Below are positions 42,740 through 52,934 of a DNA stretch of 64,000 nt, piece by piece; positions within the stretch are counted from its first letter, which is position 1, and each line of letters opens with the position of its first letter. A program made the translations under genes and the position numbers. Below the pieces are notes generated by a model. That model did not search any database and was not told where the DNA came from. It saw only the letters and a program-made list of their open reading frames with translations. Source of the stretch: Serratia surfactantfaciens (GTDB lineage: Bacteria; Pseudomonadota; Gammaproteobacteria; Enterobacterales; Enterobacteriaceae); the NCBI RefSeq assembly GCF_001642805.2, contig NZ_CP016948.1, positions 744,001 to 808,000 of the forward strand, in the 5' to 3' direction.

Positions 42740-44569
42740 ATGAGCGAACCTGTTGAAGCGTGCGGTTTTACCCTCAGTGAATGGCAGCACCATTATCAAA
42801 CCCGTCCGGCGGGCGAGCGCCTCGCCTGCGTCAGTGCGACGATCGAAAGGCTGATCGCCGGCCTGAAGCCGGACGATAACGCCTGGCTGTATCTTGCCAC
42901 GCCGGCGCAGCGCGAGCAGCAGTATCGGCAGCTGGCGCAGAGGCTAGAGGCGGTCGCCGGCGATCTCAGTTGCTTGCCGCTGTTCGGCGTACCCTTTGCC
43001 ATCAAAGACAATATCGACGTCGGCGGCTGGCCGACCAGCGCCGCTTGCCCGTCGTTCACCTATCAGGCCGCGGCGGACGCCACCGTGGTCGCCAGGCTGC
43101 GCGCCGCCGGGGCGATCGCCCTCGGTAAAACCAACCTCGACCAGTTTGCTACCGGGTTGGTGGGCACCCGCTCACCTTATGGCGCGGTGGTCAACAGCTT
43201 CGACAACCGCTACGTCAGCGGCGGTTCCAGCTCCGGCTCCGCTTCGGTGGTGGCGCGCGGCCTGGTGCCGTTCGCGCTGGGCACCGATACCGCCGGTTCG
43301 GGGCGCGTACCCGCCGGGTTCAACAACATCGTCGGGCTGAAGCCGACCAAGGGGCGGTTGTCCAACCGCGGCGTGGTGCCGGCCTGCCGGTTGAACGACA
43401 CCGTTTCGATCTTCGCGCTGACGGTGGCCGATGCGGCGCAGGTGGCGGAGCTGGCGAGCGGCTTTGACGCGGCAGATCCGTATTCCCGCGCCGATCCGCA
43501 TACCGCGCCGGCGGATATTCCCGCCGCGCCGCGTTTCGCCGTTCCCGCCCAGTTGGAGTTTTTCGGCGACGTGCAGGCCGAGCGGGCGTTTCATCGTGCG
43601 CTGGCGCAGCTGCAGGCGGGCGGCGCCACGCTGGAGCCCCTCGATTTCGCGCCGTTTCGCACCCTGGCGGAACAGCTGTATTACGGCCCCTGGGTAGCGG
43701 AGCGCACCGTGGCCATTGAGCAGGTGCTGGAAGCGAACCCGCAGGCCATCGATCCGGTGGTGCGCGGCATCGTCGGCAACGGCCTGAGCTACAGCGCCTG
43801 CGACGCCTACAAGGCGGAATACCTGCGCGCCGAATTGGCGCGGCAAATCGCCCAGCGGCTGGCGCCGTTCGACGCGCTGGTGGTGCCGACCGCGCCCACT
43901 ATCCGCACCCTGGCGGAGATGGCGCAAGAGCCGGTGCTGTTCAACTCGCAATTCGGCACTTACACCAATTTCACCAACCTGGCCGATCTGAGCGCGCTGG
44001 CGCTGCCGGGGCCGCTGCGCGAAGACGGGCTGCCGGCGGGCATCACCCTGATTGCGCCCGCCTGGCATGACCGGGCGCTGGCGGCGTTTGGCCTGCGCTG
44101 GCAACGGCAAAGCGCCTTGCCGCTCGGGGCTATCGGCCGGGTATTGCCGCCGCAGCCTGCGCCGGCACCGTCCACAGGGCACGTGCGTCTGGCGGTAGTA
44201 GGCGCTCACCTCAGCGGCATGCCGCTCAACGTCCAGCTGACGCAGCGCGACGCGGTGCGGGTAGAGCAAACCGTTACCGCTCCCTGTTACCGCCTCTACG
44301 CGCTGGCCGATACCGAGCCGCCAAAGCCGGGGCTGGCGCGCACGGCACAGGGGGCGGCGATCCACCTTGAGCTGTGGGACATCCCGCTGGCCCGTTTCGG
44401 CGAGTTTGTAGCGGAAATCCCGGCGCCATTGGGCATCGGTACGCTGCTGCTGGCGGACGGCCGGCGGGTAAAGGGGTTTATCTGCGAAGCCTGGGCGCTG
44501 GAAGGCGCCACGGATATCACTGAGTTTGGCGGCTGGCGTGACTATCTCGCCAGCGTTAAGGGGGCATGA
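42740..44569 (+). CDS. atzF: allophanate hydrolase
   Basis: The 609-residue enzyme has an N-terminal amidase-signature domain with catalytic K89 (FAIKDNID), cis-Ser in GGSSSGS (161-167) and nucleophile S187 (GTDTAGSG), followed from about residue 450 by the C-terminal AtzF-like domain (LPLGAIGRVLPPQPAPA, then GTLLLADGRRVKGFICEAWALEGATDITEFGGWR). It hydrolyses allophanate to ammonium and CO2, the second step of urea amidolyase. First gene after the sigma-54 promoter; its stop overlaps the urea carboxylase start (ATGA). Confidence 0.93.
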   Translation: MSEPVEACGFTLSEWQHHYQTRPAGERLACVSATIERLIAGLKPDDNAWLYLATPAQREQQYRQLAQRLEAVAGDLSCLPLFGVPFAIKDNIDVGGWPTSAACPSFTYQAAADATVVARLRAAGAIALGKTNLDQFATGLVGTRSPYGAVVNSFDNRYVSGGSSSGSASVVARGLVPFALGTDTAGSGRVPAGFNNIVGLKPTKGRLSNRGVVPACRLNDTVSIFALTVADAAQVAELASGFDAADPYSRADPHTAPADIPAAPRFAVPAQLEFFGDVQAERAFHRALAQLQAGGATLEPLDFAPFRTLAEQLYYGPWVAERTVAIEQVLEANPQAIDPVVRGIVGNGLSYSACDAYKAEYLRAELARQIAQRLAPFDALVVPTAPTIRTLAEMAQEPVLFNSQFGTYTNFTNLADLSALALPGPLREDGLPAGITLIAPAWHDRALAAFGLRWQRQSALPLGAIGRVLPPQPAPAPSTGHVRLAVVGAHLSGMPLNVQLTQRDAVRVEQTVTAPCYRLYALADTEPPKPGLARTAQGAAIHLELWDIPLARFGEFVAEIPAPLGIGTLLLADGRRVKGFICEAWALEGATDITEFGGWRDYLASVKGA

Positions 44570-47500
44570 ACATGTTTACTACCGTACTGATCGCTAACCG
44601 CGGCGAAATCGCCTGCCGCGCCATTCGCACCCTGAAACGCCTGGGCATAACCAGCGTGGCGGTCTACTCCGACGCCGACCGCAATGCGCCGCATGTCACC
44701 GAAGCCGACAGGGCGGTGGCGCTCGGCGGCGACAAGGCCGCCGACAGCTACCTGCGCATCGACAAGATCCTTGCGGCGGCCGCCGCCACCGGCGCGCAGG
44801 CGATCTACCCCGGCTACGGCTTTTTGTCCGAGAGCGCCGAGTTTGCCGAAGCTTGCGAGGCGGCGGGCATCGCCTTTATCGGCCCGACGGCGGCGCAGAT
44901 CCGCGAGTTCGGCCTCAAGCACCGGGCGCGCGAGCTGGCGGCGTTGGCCGGGGTGCCGATGACGCCGGGCACCGGCTTGCTGGAGAGCGTTGAGCAGGCG
45001 GTCGCCGCCGCTGCGCGCATCGGCTACCCGGTGATGCTGAAAAGCACCGCCGGCGGTGGCGGCATCGGCCTGACGCGCTGTGACGACGAGGCGGCGCTGC
45101 GCGACGCGTACGACAGCGTCAAACGGCTGGGGGAGCAGTTCTTCCGCGACGCCGGCGCCTTTATCGAACGCTTCGTCGATCGGGCACGCCACGTCGAGGT
45201 GCAGATTTTCGGCGACGGCCAGGGGCGGGTGGTGGCGCTCGGCGAGCGCGACTGCTCGCTGCAGCGCCGCAACCAAAAGGTGGTGGAAGAAACCCCGGCG
45301 CCGCACCTGCCGGCGGCGACCCGCCAGGCGCTGCATCGGGCGGCGGTGGCGCTGGGCGAGTCGGTGAATTACCGCAGCGCCGGCACGGTGGAATTCATTT
45401 ACGACGCCGCACGCGACGAGTTTTATTTCCTGGAAGTGAACACCCGCTTACAGGTAGAGCACCCGGTTACCGAGATGGTCACCGGTCTGGATCTGATCGA
45501 ATGCATGTTGCAGGTGGCGGCGGGCGACGCGCTGGATTGGGCGGCATTGCACCGCGCGCCGCAGGGCGCAGCGATTGAGGTGCGCCTCTATGCCGAAGAT
45601 CCACTGAAAAACTTCCAGCCCAGCCCCGGCGTGTTGACCGAGGTGCATTTCCCGACCGACGTGCGCCTCGACGGCTGGGTGGCGACCGGCAGCGAAGTCT
45701 CTGCGTTTTACGACCCGATGATCGCCAAGCTGATCGTCCACGGCGCCGATCGGTCGCACGCGCTGGAAAAACTGCGCGTGGCGCTGGCGGCGACCCGTCT
45801 GCACGGCATCGCCACCAACCTCGACTATCTGCGGCAGGTGATCGCCACGCCGCAATTTCAGCGCGGTGACGTCTGGACGCGCCTGCTGGACGATGTGCGT
45901 TTCCAGCCGCATTGCCTCGAAGTGCTGCAACCCGGCACCTACAGCAGCGTGCAGGACTATCCCGGCCGCCTCGGCTATTGGGATATCGGCGTGCCGCCGT
46001 CCGGCCCGATGGACGACTTCGCGTTCCGGCTGGCCAACCGCATCGTCGGCAACCATCCGGCGGCCGCCGGGCTGGAATTTACCCTGCAGGGGCCGACGCT
46101 GCGTTTTCACTGCGACGCCACCATCGCGCTGACGGGCGCCAGCTGCCCGGCCGATCTCGACGGCGAAGCGGTCGCTTACTGGCGGCCGATTACGGTGCGG
46201 GCCGGGCAGGTGCTGACGCTGGGGCGCGCTACGCACGGCTGCCGCACCTATCTGGCAGTGCGTAACGGCTTCGACGTGCCGGTATATCTCGGCAGCCGCT
46301 CTACCTTCGCGCTCGGGCAGTTCGGCGGCCACGCCGGGCGCACCTTGCGCGTGGCGGACATGCTGGCGATCGCTCAACCGGCGCTGGCAGCCAGCACCAC
46401 CCCGGCACCGATCGCCGCGCCGCAGGCGATGGACAACAGCCTGATCCCGCACTACGGCGATCAATGGCACATCGGCGTGCTGTATGGGCCGCACGGCGCG
46501 CCGGACTTTTTCACCACCGAATCGATAGAGGCCTTCTTCGCCACCGACTGGCAGGTGCATTACAACTCCAACCGCCTCGGCGTGCGTCTGGCGGGGCCGA
46601 AGCCCGAGTGGGCGCGGGAGGACGGCGGCGAAGCCGGTTTGCATCCTTCCAACGTGCACGACTGCGAGTACGCCATCGGCGCGATCAACTTCACCGGCGA
46701 CTTCCCGGTGATCCTGACCCGCGACGGGCCCAGCCTCGGTGGCTTCGTTTGCCCGGTGACCATCGCCAAGGCCGAACTGTGGAAAGTGGGGCAGGTGAAG
46801 CCGGGCGACCGCATCCGTTTCCATCCGATCGGCTTCCGGCAGGCGCAGTCGCTGGAGCAGGCGCAGCTTGGCAGCATCGAAGCGCTGGCGGCGGTGAAGG
46901 CCATCACCCTGCCGCCGCCGGACCTGGCCCCGGCGGATACCGTTTCCGCCGCGGTGGTGGCGGCGCTGCCGGCGGCGGAGGGGCGCCCGGCGGTGGCGTA
47001 TCGTCAAGCGGGGGACGGCTACATCCTGATGGAGTACGGCGACAACGTGCTCGATCTGGCGCTGCGCCTGCGCATTCATCTGCTGATGCAGTCGCTGCGC
47101 CAGGAGGCGATCCCGGGCGTGGCGGAGCTGGCGCCGGGCGTGCGTTCGCTGCAGATCCGCTACGACAGCCGGCAGATAAGCCAGGCCGACCTGTTGCAGC
47201 GCCTGCTGGCGCGCGAACGGGCGCTGGGGGACGTCAGCCGGCTGAAGGTGCCGACGCGCACCGTCTGGCTGCCGATGGCGTTCGAGGATTCGGCCACGCT
47301 GGGGGCGGTGGATCGCTATCAGCAGACGGTGCGCGCCTCTGCGCCCTGGCTGCCGAACAACGTCGATTTCATTCAGCGCATCAACGGCCTGAGCCGACGC
47401 GAGCAGGTGCGCGACATTCTGTTCGACGCCAGCTACCTGATCCTCGGGCTGGGGGATGTGTACCTCGGCGCGCCCTGCGCAGTGCCGCTTGATCCGCGCC

Positions 47501-48192
47501 ATCGCCTGCTGAGTTCCAAATACAACCCGGCGCGCACCCACACCGCCGAAGGGACGGTCGGTATCGGCGGCATGTACATGTGCATCTACGGCATGGATTC
47601 GCCGGGCGGTTACCAGCTGGTCGGGCGCACGCTGCCGATCTGGAACAAATTCCTCAAAAACTCGCAGTTCACCGCCGGTCAACCCTGGCTGCTGCGCTTC
47701 TTCGATCAGGTGCGCTTCTACCCGGTCAGCGAGCAAGAGTTGGACGAGCAGCGCGAAGCGTTCCGCGAAGGGCGCATGCAGGTGCGCATCGAAGAGAGCG
47801 AGTTCGACTTCGCCGCATACACCCATTTCCTGGCCGACAACGCCGGGGCGATCGCCGATTTCCAGCATCGTCAGCAACAGGCGTTCAGCGCCGAAGTGGC
47901 GCGCTGGCGCAGCGATGACGACGAGGCCGAGGCGCAGCTGTTGCCGCCGGTGGAAGAAGACGCCATCGACGGCGATCTGGTCAGCGCCGATCTGAACGGC
48001 AGCGTGTGGAAGATCCTGGTGGAGCCGGGGCAGGCGGTGGCGGCCGGGCAGCCGCTGATCGTGGTCGAGGCGATGAAGATGGAGCTGGCGGTCACTGCGC
48101 CGCGCGCCGGGATCGTTAAGCGCATCAGCTGCCGGCAGGGGCGGCCGGTCGGGCCGGGCGACGCCCTGCTGTGGCTGGAAAAGGCGGTTTGA
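44566..48192 (+). CDS. uca: urea carboxylase
   Basis: The 1208-residue biotin enzyme has, in order, a biotin carboxylase domain (residues 1-450; IANRGEIACRAIRTLKRLG, GGGGIGLTRC, FLEVNTRLQVEHPVTE), a KipA-like/AHS2 region (about 460-770; QDYPGRLGYWDIGVPPSGPMDDFAFRLAN), an AHS1/KipI-like region (about 800-1090) and a biotinyl domain with EAMKME near residue 1170. It converts urea, bicarbonate and ATP to allophanate. It is translationally coupled to the upstream hydrolase. Some relatives are guanidine carboxylases; the urt genes beside it and the absence of a guanidine riboswitch favour urea. Confidence 0.93.
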   Translation: MNMFTTVLIANRGEIACRAIRTLKRLGITSVAVYSDADRNAPHVTEADRAVALGGDKAADSYLRIDKILAAAAATGAQAIYPGYGFLSESAEFAEACEAAGIAFIGPTAAQIREFGLKHRARELAALAGVPMTPGTGLLESVEQAVAAAARIGYPVMLKSTAGGGGIGLTRCDDEAALRDAYDSVKRLGEQFFRDAGAFIERFVDRARHVEVQIFGDGQGRVVALGERDCSLQRRNQKVVEETPAPHLPAATRQALHRAAVALGESVNYRSAGTVEFIYDAARDEFYFLEVNTRLQVEHPVTEMVTGLDLIECMLQVAAGDALDWAALHRAPQGAAIEVRLYAEDPLKNFQPSPGVLTEVHFPTDVRLDGWVATGSEVSAFYDPMIAKLIVHGADRSHALEKLRVALAATRLHGIATNLDYLRQVIATPQFQRGDVWTRLLDDVRFQPHCLEVLQPGTYSSVQDYPGRLGYWDIGVPPSGPMDDFAFRLANRIVGNHPAAAGLEFTLQGPTLRFHCDATIALTGASCPADLDGEAVAYWRPITVRAGQVLTLGRATHGCRTYLAVRNGFDVPVYLGSRSTFALGQFGGHAGRTLRVADMLAIAQPALAASTTPAPIAAPQAMDNSLIPHYGDQWHIGVLYGPHGAPDFFTTESIEAFFATDWQVHYNSNRLGVRLAGPKPEWAREDGGEAGLHPSNVHDCEYAIGAINFTGDFPVILTRDGPSLGGFVCPVTIAKAELWKVGQVKPGDRIRFHPIGFRQAQSLEQAQLGSIEALAAVKAITLPPPDLAPADTVSAAVVAALPAAEGRPAVAYRQAGDGYILMEYGDNVLDLALRLRIHLLMQSLRQEAIPGVAELAPGVRSLQIRYDSRQISQADLLQRLLARERALGDVSRLKVPTRTVWLPMAFEDSATLGAVDRYQQTVRASAPWLPNNVDFIQRINGLSRREQVRDILFDASYLILGLGDVYLGAPCAVPLDPRHRLLSSKYNPARTHTAEGTVGIGGMYMCIYGMDSPGGYQLVGRTLPIWNKFLKNSQFTAGQPWLLRFFDQVRFYPVSEQELDEQREAFREGRMQVRIEESEFDFAAYTHFLADNAGAIADFQHRQQQAFSAEVARWRSDDDEAEAQLLPPVEEDAIDGDLVSADLNGSVWKILVEPGQAVAAGQPLIVVEAMKMELAVTAPRAGIVKRISCRQGRPVGPGDALLWLEKAV

Positions 48193-48203
48193 ACGGAGGA
48201 TCG

Positions 48204-48917
48204 ATGATGCAAATCACCAACGGAGAGCACAAGGCGCGCCCGGAGGGGCTGGCGGAGCGCATTTATCTGCAGCTCAAGGCCGACATCTTCGAGTTTCGTC
48301 TGCTGCCGGGCGATCGCTTCAGCGAAAGCGAGGTGGCGCAGCGCATGGCGGCCAGCCGCACGCCGGTGCGCCAGGCGCTGTTTCGGCTGGAGCGTGAAGG
48401 CTATGTCGAGGTGCTGTTTCGCAGCGGCTGGCAGGTGCGGCCGTTCGACTTCGCCTACTTCGAAGAGCTGTACGATCTGCGCATCGTGCTGGAACAAGAG
48501 GCGGTGAAACGGCTGTGCGAAGGCCCAGCCGGGGAAACGCAGGGCGCGCTGGCGGCGCTGAGCCATTTTTGGGCCGAAGCGCCGCGACTGGCGGACGGCA
48601 AGGCGGTGTCGCAGCACGATGAGCAGTTTCATCAGGCGTTGGTGGCCGCGGCGGGCAACGGCGAAATGGCGCGCATTCACCGCGAACTGACCGAAAAGAT
48701 CCGCATCATTCGCCGGCTGGATTTCACCCAGCAGGCGCGGGTGGACGCCACCTACCGCGAACACGCCGCCATTTTGCAGGCGATCCTGCAGCGGCGAAGC
48801 GGGGAGGCGCAAACGCTGCTCGGCGAGCATATCGCCGTCAGCAAGGCAGAGGTACGAAAAATAACGCTGCACATGTTGCACCAGGCGCGGGCTCATCAGC
48901 CTGCGCGCTCGGCGTAA
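48204..48917 (+). CDS. GntR/FadR-family transcriptional regulator of the urea cluster
   Basis: The product of about 237 residues has an N-terminal GntR winged helix (RIYLQLKADIFEFRLLPGDRFSESEVAQRMAASRTPVRQALFRLEREGYVEVLFRSGWQV) and a C-terminal FCD ligand domain with metal-binding His/Asp positions (YDLRIVLEQEAVKRL, HDEQFHQALVAAAGN, TYREHAAILQAILQRRSG). The start at 48204 has GGAGGATCG upstream; an in-frame extension to 48171 overlaps urea carboxylase. It lies between the enzymes and the transporter, so it probably adjusts expression to urea or an intermediate. Confidence 0.83.
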   Translation: MMQITNGEHKARPEGLAERIYLQLKADIFEFRLLPGDRFSESEVAQRMAASRTPVRQALFRLEREGYVEVLFRSGWQVRPFDFAYFEELYDLRIVLEQEAVKRLCEGPAGETQGALAALSHFWAEAPRLADGKAVSQHDEQFHQALVAAAGNGEMARIHRELTEKIRIIRRLDFTQQARVDATYREHAAILQAILQRRSGEAQTLLGEHIAVSKAEVRKITLHMLHQARAHQPARSA

Positions 48918-48952
48918 CGATTTTGATTTCACACACATCAGGAGTTTGAACT

Positions 48953-50221
48953 ATGCAACGTCGTCGTTTTATCAAAGCTTTTGCGCTGTCCGCCGCCGCG
49001 ATCGGCCTTGGCCTGGCCTGGAGCGCACAGGCCGCCGACACCATCAAGGTCGGCATTCTGAGTTCGCTCTCCGGCACCATGGCGATATCCGAGACGCCGC
49101 TGAAGGATGTGGCGCTGATGACCATCGACGAGATCAACGCCAAAGGCGGGGTGCTCGGCAAAAAGCTGGAGCCGGTGGTGGTGGATCCGGCTTCCAACTG
49201 GCCGCTGTTCGCCGAAAAGGCGCGCCAGCTGCTGAGCCAGGACAAGGTGGCGGCGGTGTTCGGCTGCTGGACTTCGGTGTCGCGCAAGTCGGTGCTGCCG
49301 GTGTTTGAGGAGCTGAATGGGCTGCTGTTCTACCCGGTGCAGTACGAAGGTGAAGAGATGTCGCCGAACGTGTTCTACACCGGCGCGGCGCCGAATCAGC
49401 AGGCGATCCCGGCGGTGGAATACCTGCTGAGCGAGGACGGCGGCGGCGCCAAACGCTTCTTCCTGTTGGGCACTGATTACGTCTATCCGCGCACCACCAA
49501 CAAGATCCTGCGCGCTTTCCTGCACAGCAAGGGGGTGCAGGACAAGGATATCGAAGAGGTCTACACGCCGTTCGGCTACAGCGATTATCAGACCATCGTC
49601 GCCAACATCAAGAAATTCGCCGCCGGCGGCAACACCGCGGTGATCTCCACCATCAACGGCGATTCCAACGTGCCGTTCTACAAAGAGCTGGCCAACCAGG
49701 GCGTCAAGGCCACCGACGTGCCGGTGATCGCCTTCTCGGTCGGCGAGGAAGAGCTTCGTGGTATCGACACCAAACCGCTGGTGGGCAACCTGGCGGCCTG
49801 GAACTACTTCGAATCGCTGGATAACCCGACCAATAAACAGTTTGTCAGCCAGTGGAAAGCCTACGCCAAGGCGCACAACCTGCCGAATTACGCCACTGCG
49901 GTGACCAACGACCCGATGGAGGCCACTTACGTCGGCCTGCATATGTGGGCGCAGGCGGTGCAAAAGGCCGGCACCACCGACGTCGATAAGGTGCGCGCGG
50001 CGATGGCTGGGCAAACCTTCGCCGCGCCGTCGGGATTCACGCTGACCATGGACAAAACCAACCATCACCTGCACAAGCCGGTGATGATCGGCGAGATCGA
50101 GGGCAACGGCCAGTTCAACGTGGTGTGGCAGACCGAGGCACCGGTGCGCGCGCAGCCGTGGAGCCCGTATATCGCCGGCAACGACAAAAAACCGGATTAC
50201 CCGGTGAAAGGCGGCAAGTAA
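48953..50221 (+). CDS. urtA: urea ABC transporter substrate-binding protein UrtA
   Basis: The 422-residue protein has a twin-arginine signal (QRRRFIKAFALSAAAIGLGLAWSAQA), then the UrtA core DTIKVGILSSLSGTMAISETPLKDVALMTIDEINAKGGVLGKKLEPVVVDPASNWPLFAEKARQLL and GCWTSVSRKSVLPVFEELNGLLFYPVQYEGEE. It binds urea (or short-chain amides) in the periplasm after Tat export. The twin-arginine motif suggests it folds before export. GGAG precedes the start. Confidence 0.91.
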   Translation: MQRRRFIKAFALSAAAIGLGLAWSAQAADTIKVGILSSLSGTMAISETPLKDVALMTIDEINAKGGVLGKKLEPVVVDPASNWPLFAEKARQLLSQDKVAAVFGCWTSVSRKSVLPVFEELNGLLFYPVQYEGEEMSPNVFYTGAAPNQQAIPAVEYLLSEDGGGAKRFFLLGTDYVYPRTTNKILRAFLHSKGVQDKDIEEVYTPFGYSDYQTIVANIKKFAAGGNTAVISTINGDSNVPFYKELANQGVKATDVPVIAFSVGEEELRGIDTKPLVGNLAAWNYFESLDNPTNKQFVSQWKAYAKAHNLPNYATAVTNDPMEATYVGLHMWAQAVQKAGTTDVDKVRAAMAGQTFAAPSGFTLTMDKTNHHLHKPVMIGEIEGNGQFNVVWQTEAPVRAQPWSPYIAGNDKKPDYPVKGGK

Positions 50222-50277
50222 CGTCACTCAGCGCCGGCGCGGCCCAACGCCCGCCGGCCCAACAGAAGAGGCAGCTG

Positions 50278-51858
50278 ATGCAATCTCCGTTTTTATCCTC
50301 TCTGCGCGCCGGGCTGTGGCTGCTGTGCGCCTGGCCCCTGCTGGCGCAGGCCGGGCCGGCCGATGAGTTCGCGGCGGCCAACCGTGCACAGCAGGCCAAA
50401 CTGCTGCAGGCGTGGGCGGCCGAGCCGGACGCCGCGCGCCTGCCGTTGCTGCAGGGGCTGCAGCAGGAAACCGTGGCGATCGACGGGGCGAAGCGCGCCT
50501 TTATCCGCCAGGGCGACCGCTATCTGCCGCTCGAAGGTGCGGCGGCTCCGGTTGGCGAACCGAAGAAGGTATGGCTGAACAACCGGCTGCGCATTCTGAT
50601 CGCCAACGCGTTGTCGGCGCAGCGATTGGTCAGCGCGGATGCGGCGGTGCGGCTGCAGGCGGCGACCGCGCTGCAGCGTGAGGCGCAGGGCGAGCAGTTG
50701 CCGCTGTTGACCCGGCGGCTGGCGCAGGAGAAAGACCCGCAGGTGCACGACGCGCTGAGCATTGCGCTGGCCAACCTGCAATTGACCGACGCCAGCCCGC
50801 AGGTGCGTTTCAATGCGGTGCGGCTGCTGGGCGAATCGGGCGAGCCGGAAACCCGCGCGCGGCTGCAAGCGTTGACCGATGCTGCCCACGAACCGGACGC
50901 CGCGGTGCGCGCCGAGGCGCAACGCAGCCTGCAGCGCGTGCAGCACCGTCTGATGATCGGCGATCTGCTCGGCCAGGCGTTCAGCGGCCTGTCGCTCGGT
51001 TCGATCCTGCTGCTGGCGGCGCTCGGCCTGGCGATCACCTACGGCCTGCTCGGCGTCATCAATATGGCGCACGGCGAAATGCTGATGCTCGGCGCCTATT
51101 CCGCTTACCTGGTGCAGGGGCTGTTTCAGCAGTGGGTGCCGCAGTGGCTGGCGCTTTATCCGCTGGCGGCGCTGCCGGTGGCGTTCGCCATCACCGCCGG
51201 GATCGGCATGCTGCTGGAGCGCACGGTGATCCGCCACCTGTACGGCCGGCCGCTGGAAACCCTGCTGGCTACCTGGGGCATCAGCCTGGTGCTGATCCAG
51301 CTGGTGCGGGTGCTGTTCGGCGCGCAGAACGTCGAGGTCGCCAACCCGGCGTGGCTGTCGGGCGGCGTGCAGCTGTTGCCGAACCTGGTGCTGCCGTGGA
51401 ACCGCATCGCGGTGATCGCGTTCGTGCTCTTGGTGCTGGCGTTGACCTGGCTGCTCTTGAACAAGACCCGCCTCGGCATGAACGTGCGCGCGGTGACGCA
51501 AAACCGCGCGATGGCCGCCTGCTGCGGTGTGCCCACCGGGCGGGTGGACATGCTGGCTTTCGGGTTGGGATCCGGCATCGCCGGGCTCGGCGGGGTGGCG
51601 CTGTCGCAGCTGGGCAACGTCGGGCCGGAGCTGGGGCAAGGCTACATCATCGATTCGTTCCTGGTGGTGGTGCTCGGCGGCGTCGGCCAGCTGGCGGGGA
51701 CGGTAGCGGCGGCCTTTGGCCTCGGCATCGTCAACAAGATCCTCGAGCCGCAGATCGGCGCCGTGCTGGGCAAGATCCTGATCCTGGTGCTGATCGTTCT
51801 GTTTATTCAAAAGCGTCCGCAGGGGCTATTCGCCCTTAAGGGCAGGGTGATTGACTGA
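50278..51858 (+). CDS. urtB: urea ABC transporter permease UrtB
   Basis: The 526-residue protein has a signal-like N-terminus, a soluble helical-repeat region of about 220 residues typical of UrtB, then a LivH-like permease from about residue 230 (GLSLGSILLLAALGLAITYGLLGVINMAHGEMLMLGAY, LGMNVRAVTQNRAMAACCGVPTGRVDMLAFGLGSGIAGLGGVAL). The start at ATG 50278 is chosen because the frame upstream overlaps urtA. It overlaps urtC by one base. Confidence 0.88.
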   Translation: MQSPFLSSLRAGLWLLCAWPLLAQAGPADEFAAANRAQQAKLLQAWAAEPDAARLPLLQGLQQETVAIDGAKRAFIRQGDRYLPLEGAAAPVGEPKKVWLNNRLRILIANALSAQRLVSADAAVRLQAATALQREAQGEQLPLLTRRLAQEKDPQVHDALSIALANLQLTDASPQVRFNAVRLLGESGEPETRARLQALTDAAHEPDAAVRAEAQRSLQRVQHRLMIGDLLGQAFSGLSLGSILLLAALGLAITYGLLGVINMAHGEMLMLGAYSAYLVQGLFQQWVPQWLALYPLAALPVAFAITAGIGMLLERTVIRHLYGRPLETLLATWGISLVLIQLVRVLFGAQNVEVANPAWLSGGVQLLPNLVLPWNRIAVIAFVLLVLALTWLLLNKTRLGMNVRAVTQNRAMAACCGVPTGRVDMLAFGLGSGIAGLGGVALSQLGNVGPELGQGYIIDSFLVVVLGGVGQLAGTVAAAFGLGIVNKILEPQIGAVLGKILILVLIVLFIQKRPQGLFALKGRVID

Positions 51859-52934
51859 TGAGCCAACCATTGACCGTAACCGGCGTGCAGAAAGCGCCTC
51901 GGCTGGCGTTGAGCATCGGCGCGCTGGCGTTGCTGGCGCTGCTGGTCATGCCGTTCATGACGCTGTTGCCGGCGGATCATCCGCTGGCAGTGTCCACCTA
52001 TACCCTGACGCTGACGGGCAAGATCCTGTGCTACGCGGTGGTGGCGGTGGCGCTCGATCTGGTGTGGGGCTATGCCGGGCTGTTGTCGCTCGGCCACGGG
52101 CTGTTCTTCGCGCTCGGCGGCTACGCCATGGGCATGTACCTGATGCGGCAGGCGGCGGGCGACGGGCTGCCGGCGTTTATGGCGTTCCTCTCCTGGACTG
52201 AGCTGCCGTGGTTCTGGAGCGGCACCCAGCATTTCGCCTGGGCGCTGTGTCTGATCGTGCTGGTGCCGGGCCTGCTGGCCTTTCTGTTCGGCTACTTCGC
52301 CTTCCGCTCGAAAATCAAAGGGGTGTATTTCTCGATCATGACCCAGGCGCTGACCTATGCCGGCATGCTGCTGTTCTTTCGCAATGAGACCGGTTTCGGC
52401 GGCAATAACGGCTTTACCGGTTTCACCACGCTGCTCGGCTTTCCCATCACCGCCGCCGGCACGCGGGTGGCGCTGTTTCTGGCGACGGTGCTGCTGCTGG
52501 TCGCCAGCCTGGCCATCGGCTTTGCGCTGGCGCGCAGCAAGTTCGGCCGGGTGCTGACTGCGGTGCGCGATGCGGAAAACCGCCTGACTTTCTGCGGCTA
52601 CGATCCGAAGGGCTTCAAGCTGTTCGTCTGGACGCTGTCGGCGGTGCTGTGCGGGCTGGCCGGCGCGCTCTATGTGCCGCAGGTCGGCATCATCAACCCT
52701 GGTGAAATGTCGCCGACCAACTCGATCGAGGCCGCCATCTGGGTGGCGCTTGGCGGGCGCGGCACGCTGGTGGGGCCGCTGCTCGGCGCCGGCATCGTCA
52801 ACGGCGCCAAGAGCTGGTTCACCATGGCCATTCCCGAATACTGGCAGCTGTTCCTCGGCCTGATGTTTATCGTCGTTACGCTGTTTCTGCCCAAAGGGGT
52901 GATCGGCCTGCTGCGGCGGAGGAAAAGCTCATGA
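51858..52934 (+). CDS. urtC: urea ABC transporter permease UrtC
   Basis: The 358-residue LivM-type permease has about ten helices, with ALDLVWGYAGLLSLGHGLFFALGGYAMGMYL, GFGGNNGFTGF and FAGCLAGL-like SAVLCGLAGALYVPQVGIINPGEM. TGATG coupling to urtB and a 4-base overlap with urtD. Confidence 0.9.
   Translation: MSQPLTVTGVQKAPRLALSIGALALLALLVMPFMTLLPADHPLAVSTYTLTLTGKILCYAVVAVALDLVWGYAGLLSLGHGLFFALGGYAMGMYLMRQAAGDGLPAFMAFLSWTELPWFWSGTQHFAWALCLIVLVPGLLAFLFGYFAFRSKIKGVYFSIMTQALTYAGMLLFFRNETGFGGNNGFTGFTTLLGFPITAAGTRVALFLATVLLLVASLAIGFALARSKFGRVLTAVRDAENRLTFCGYDPKGFKLFVWTLSAVLCGLAGALYVPQVGIINPGEMSPTNSIEAAIWVALGGRGTLVGPLLGAGIVNGAKSWFTMAIPEYWQLFLGLMFIVVTLFLPKGVIGLLRRRKSS

Noticed and set aside
45448..47877. 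809-codon open frame on the minus strand
   Set aside because: It is antisense to urea carboxylase, has Arg/His/Gln/Ala-rich low-complexity composition typical of the opposite strand of GC-rich genes, and shows no domain.
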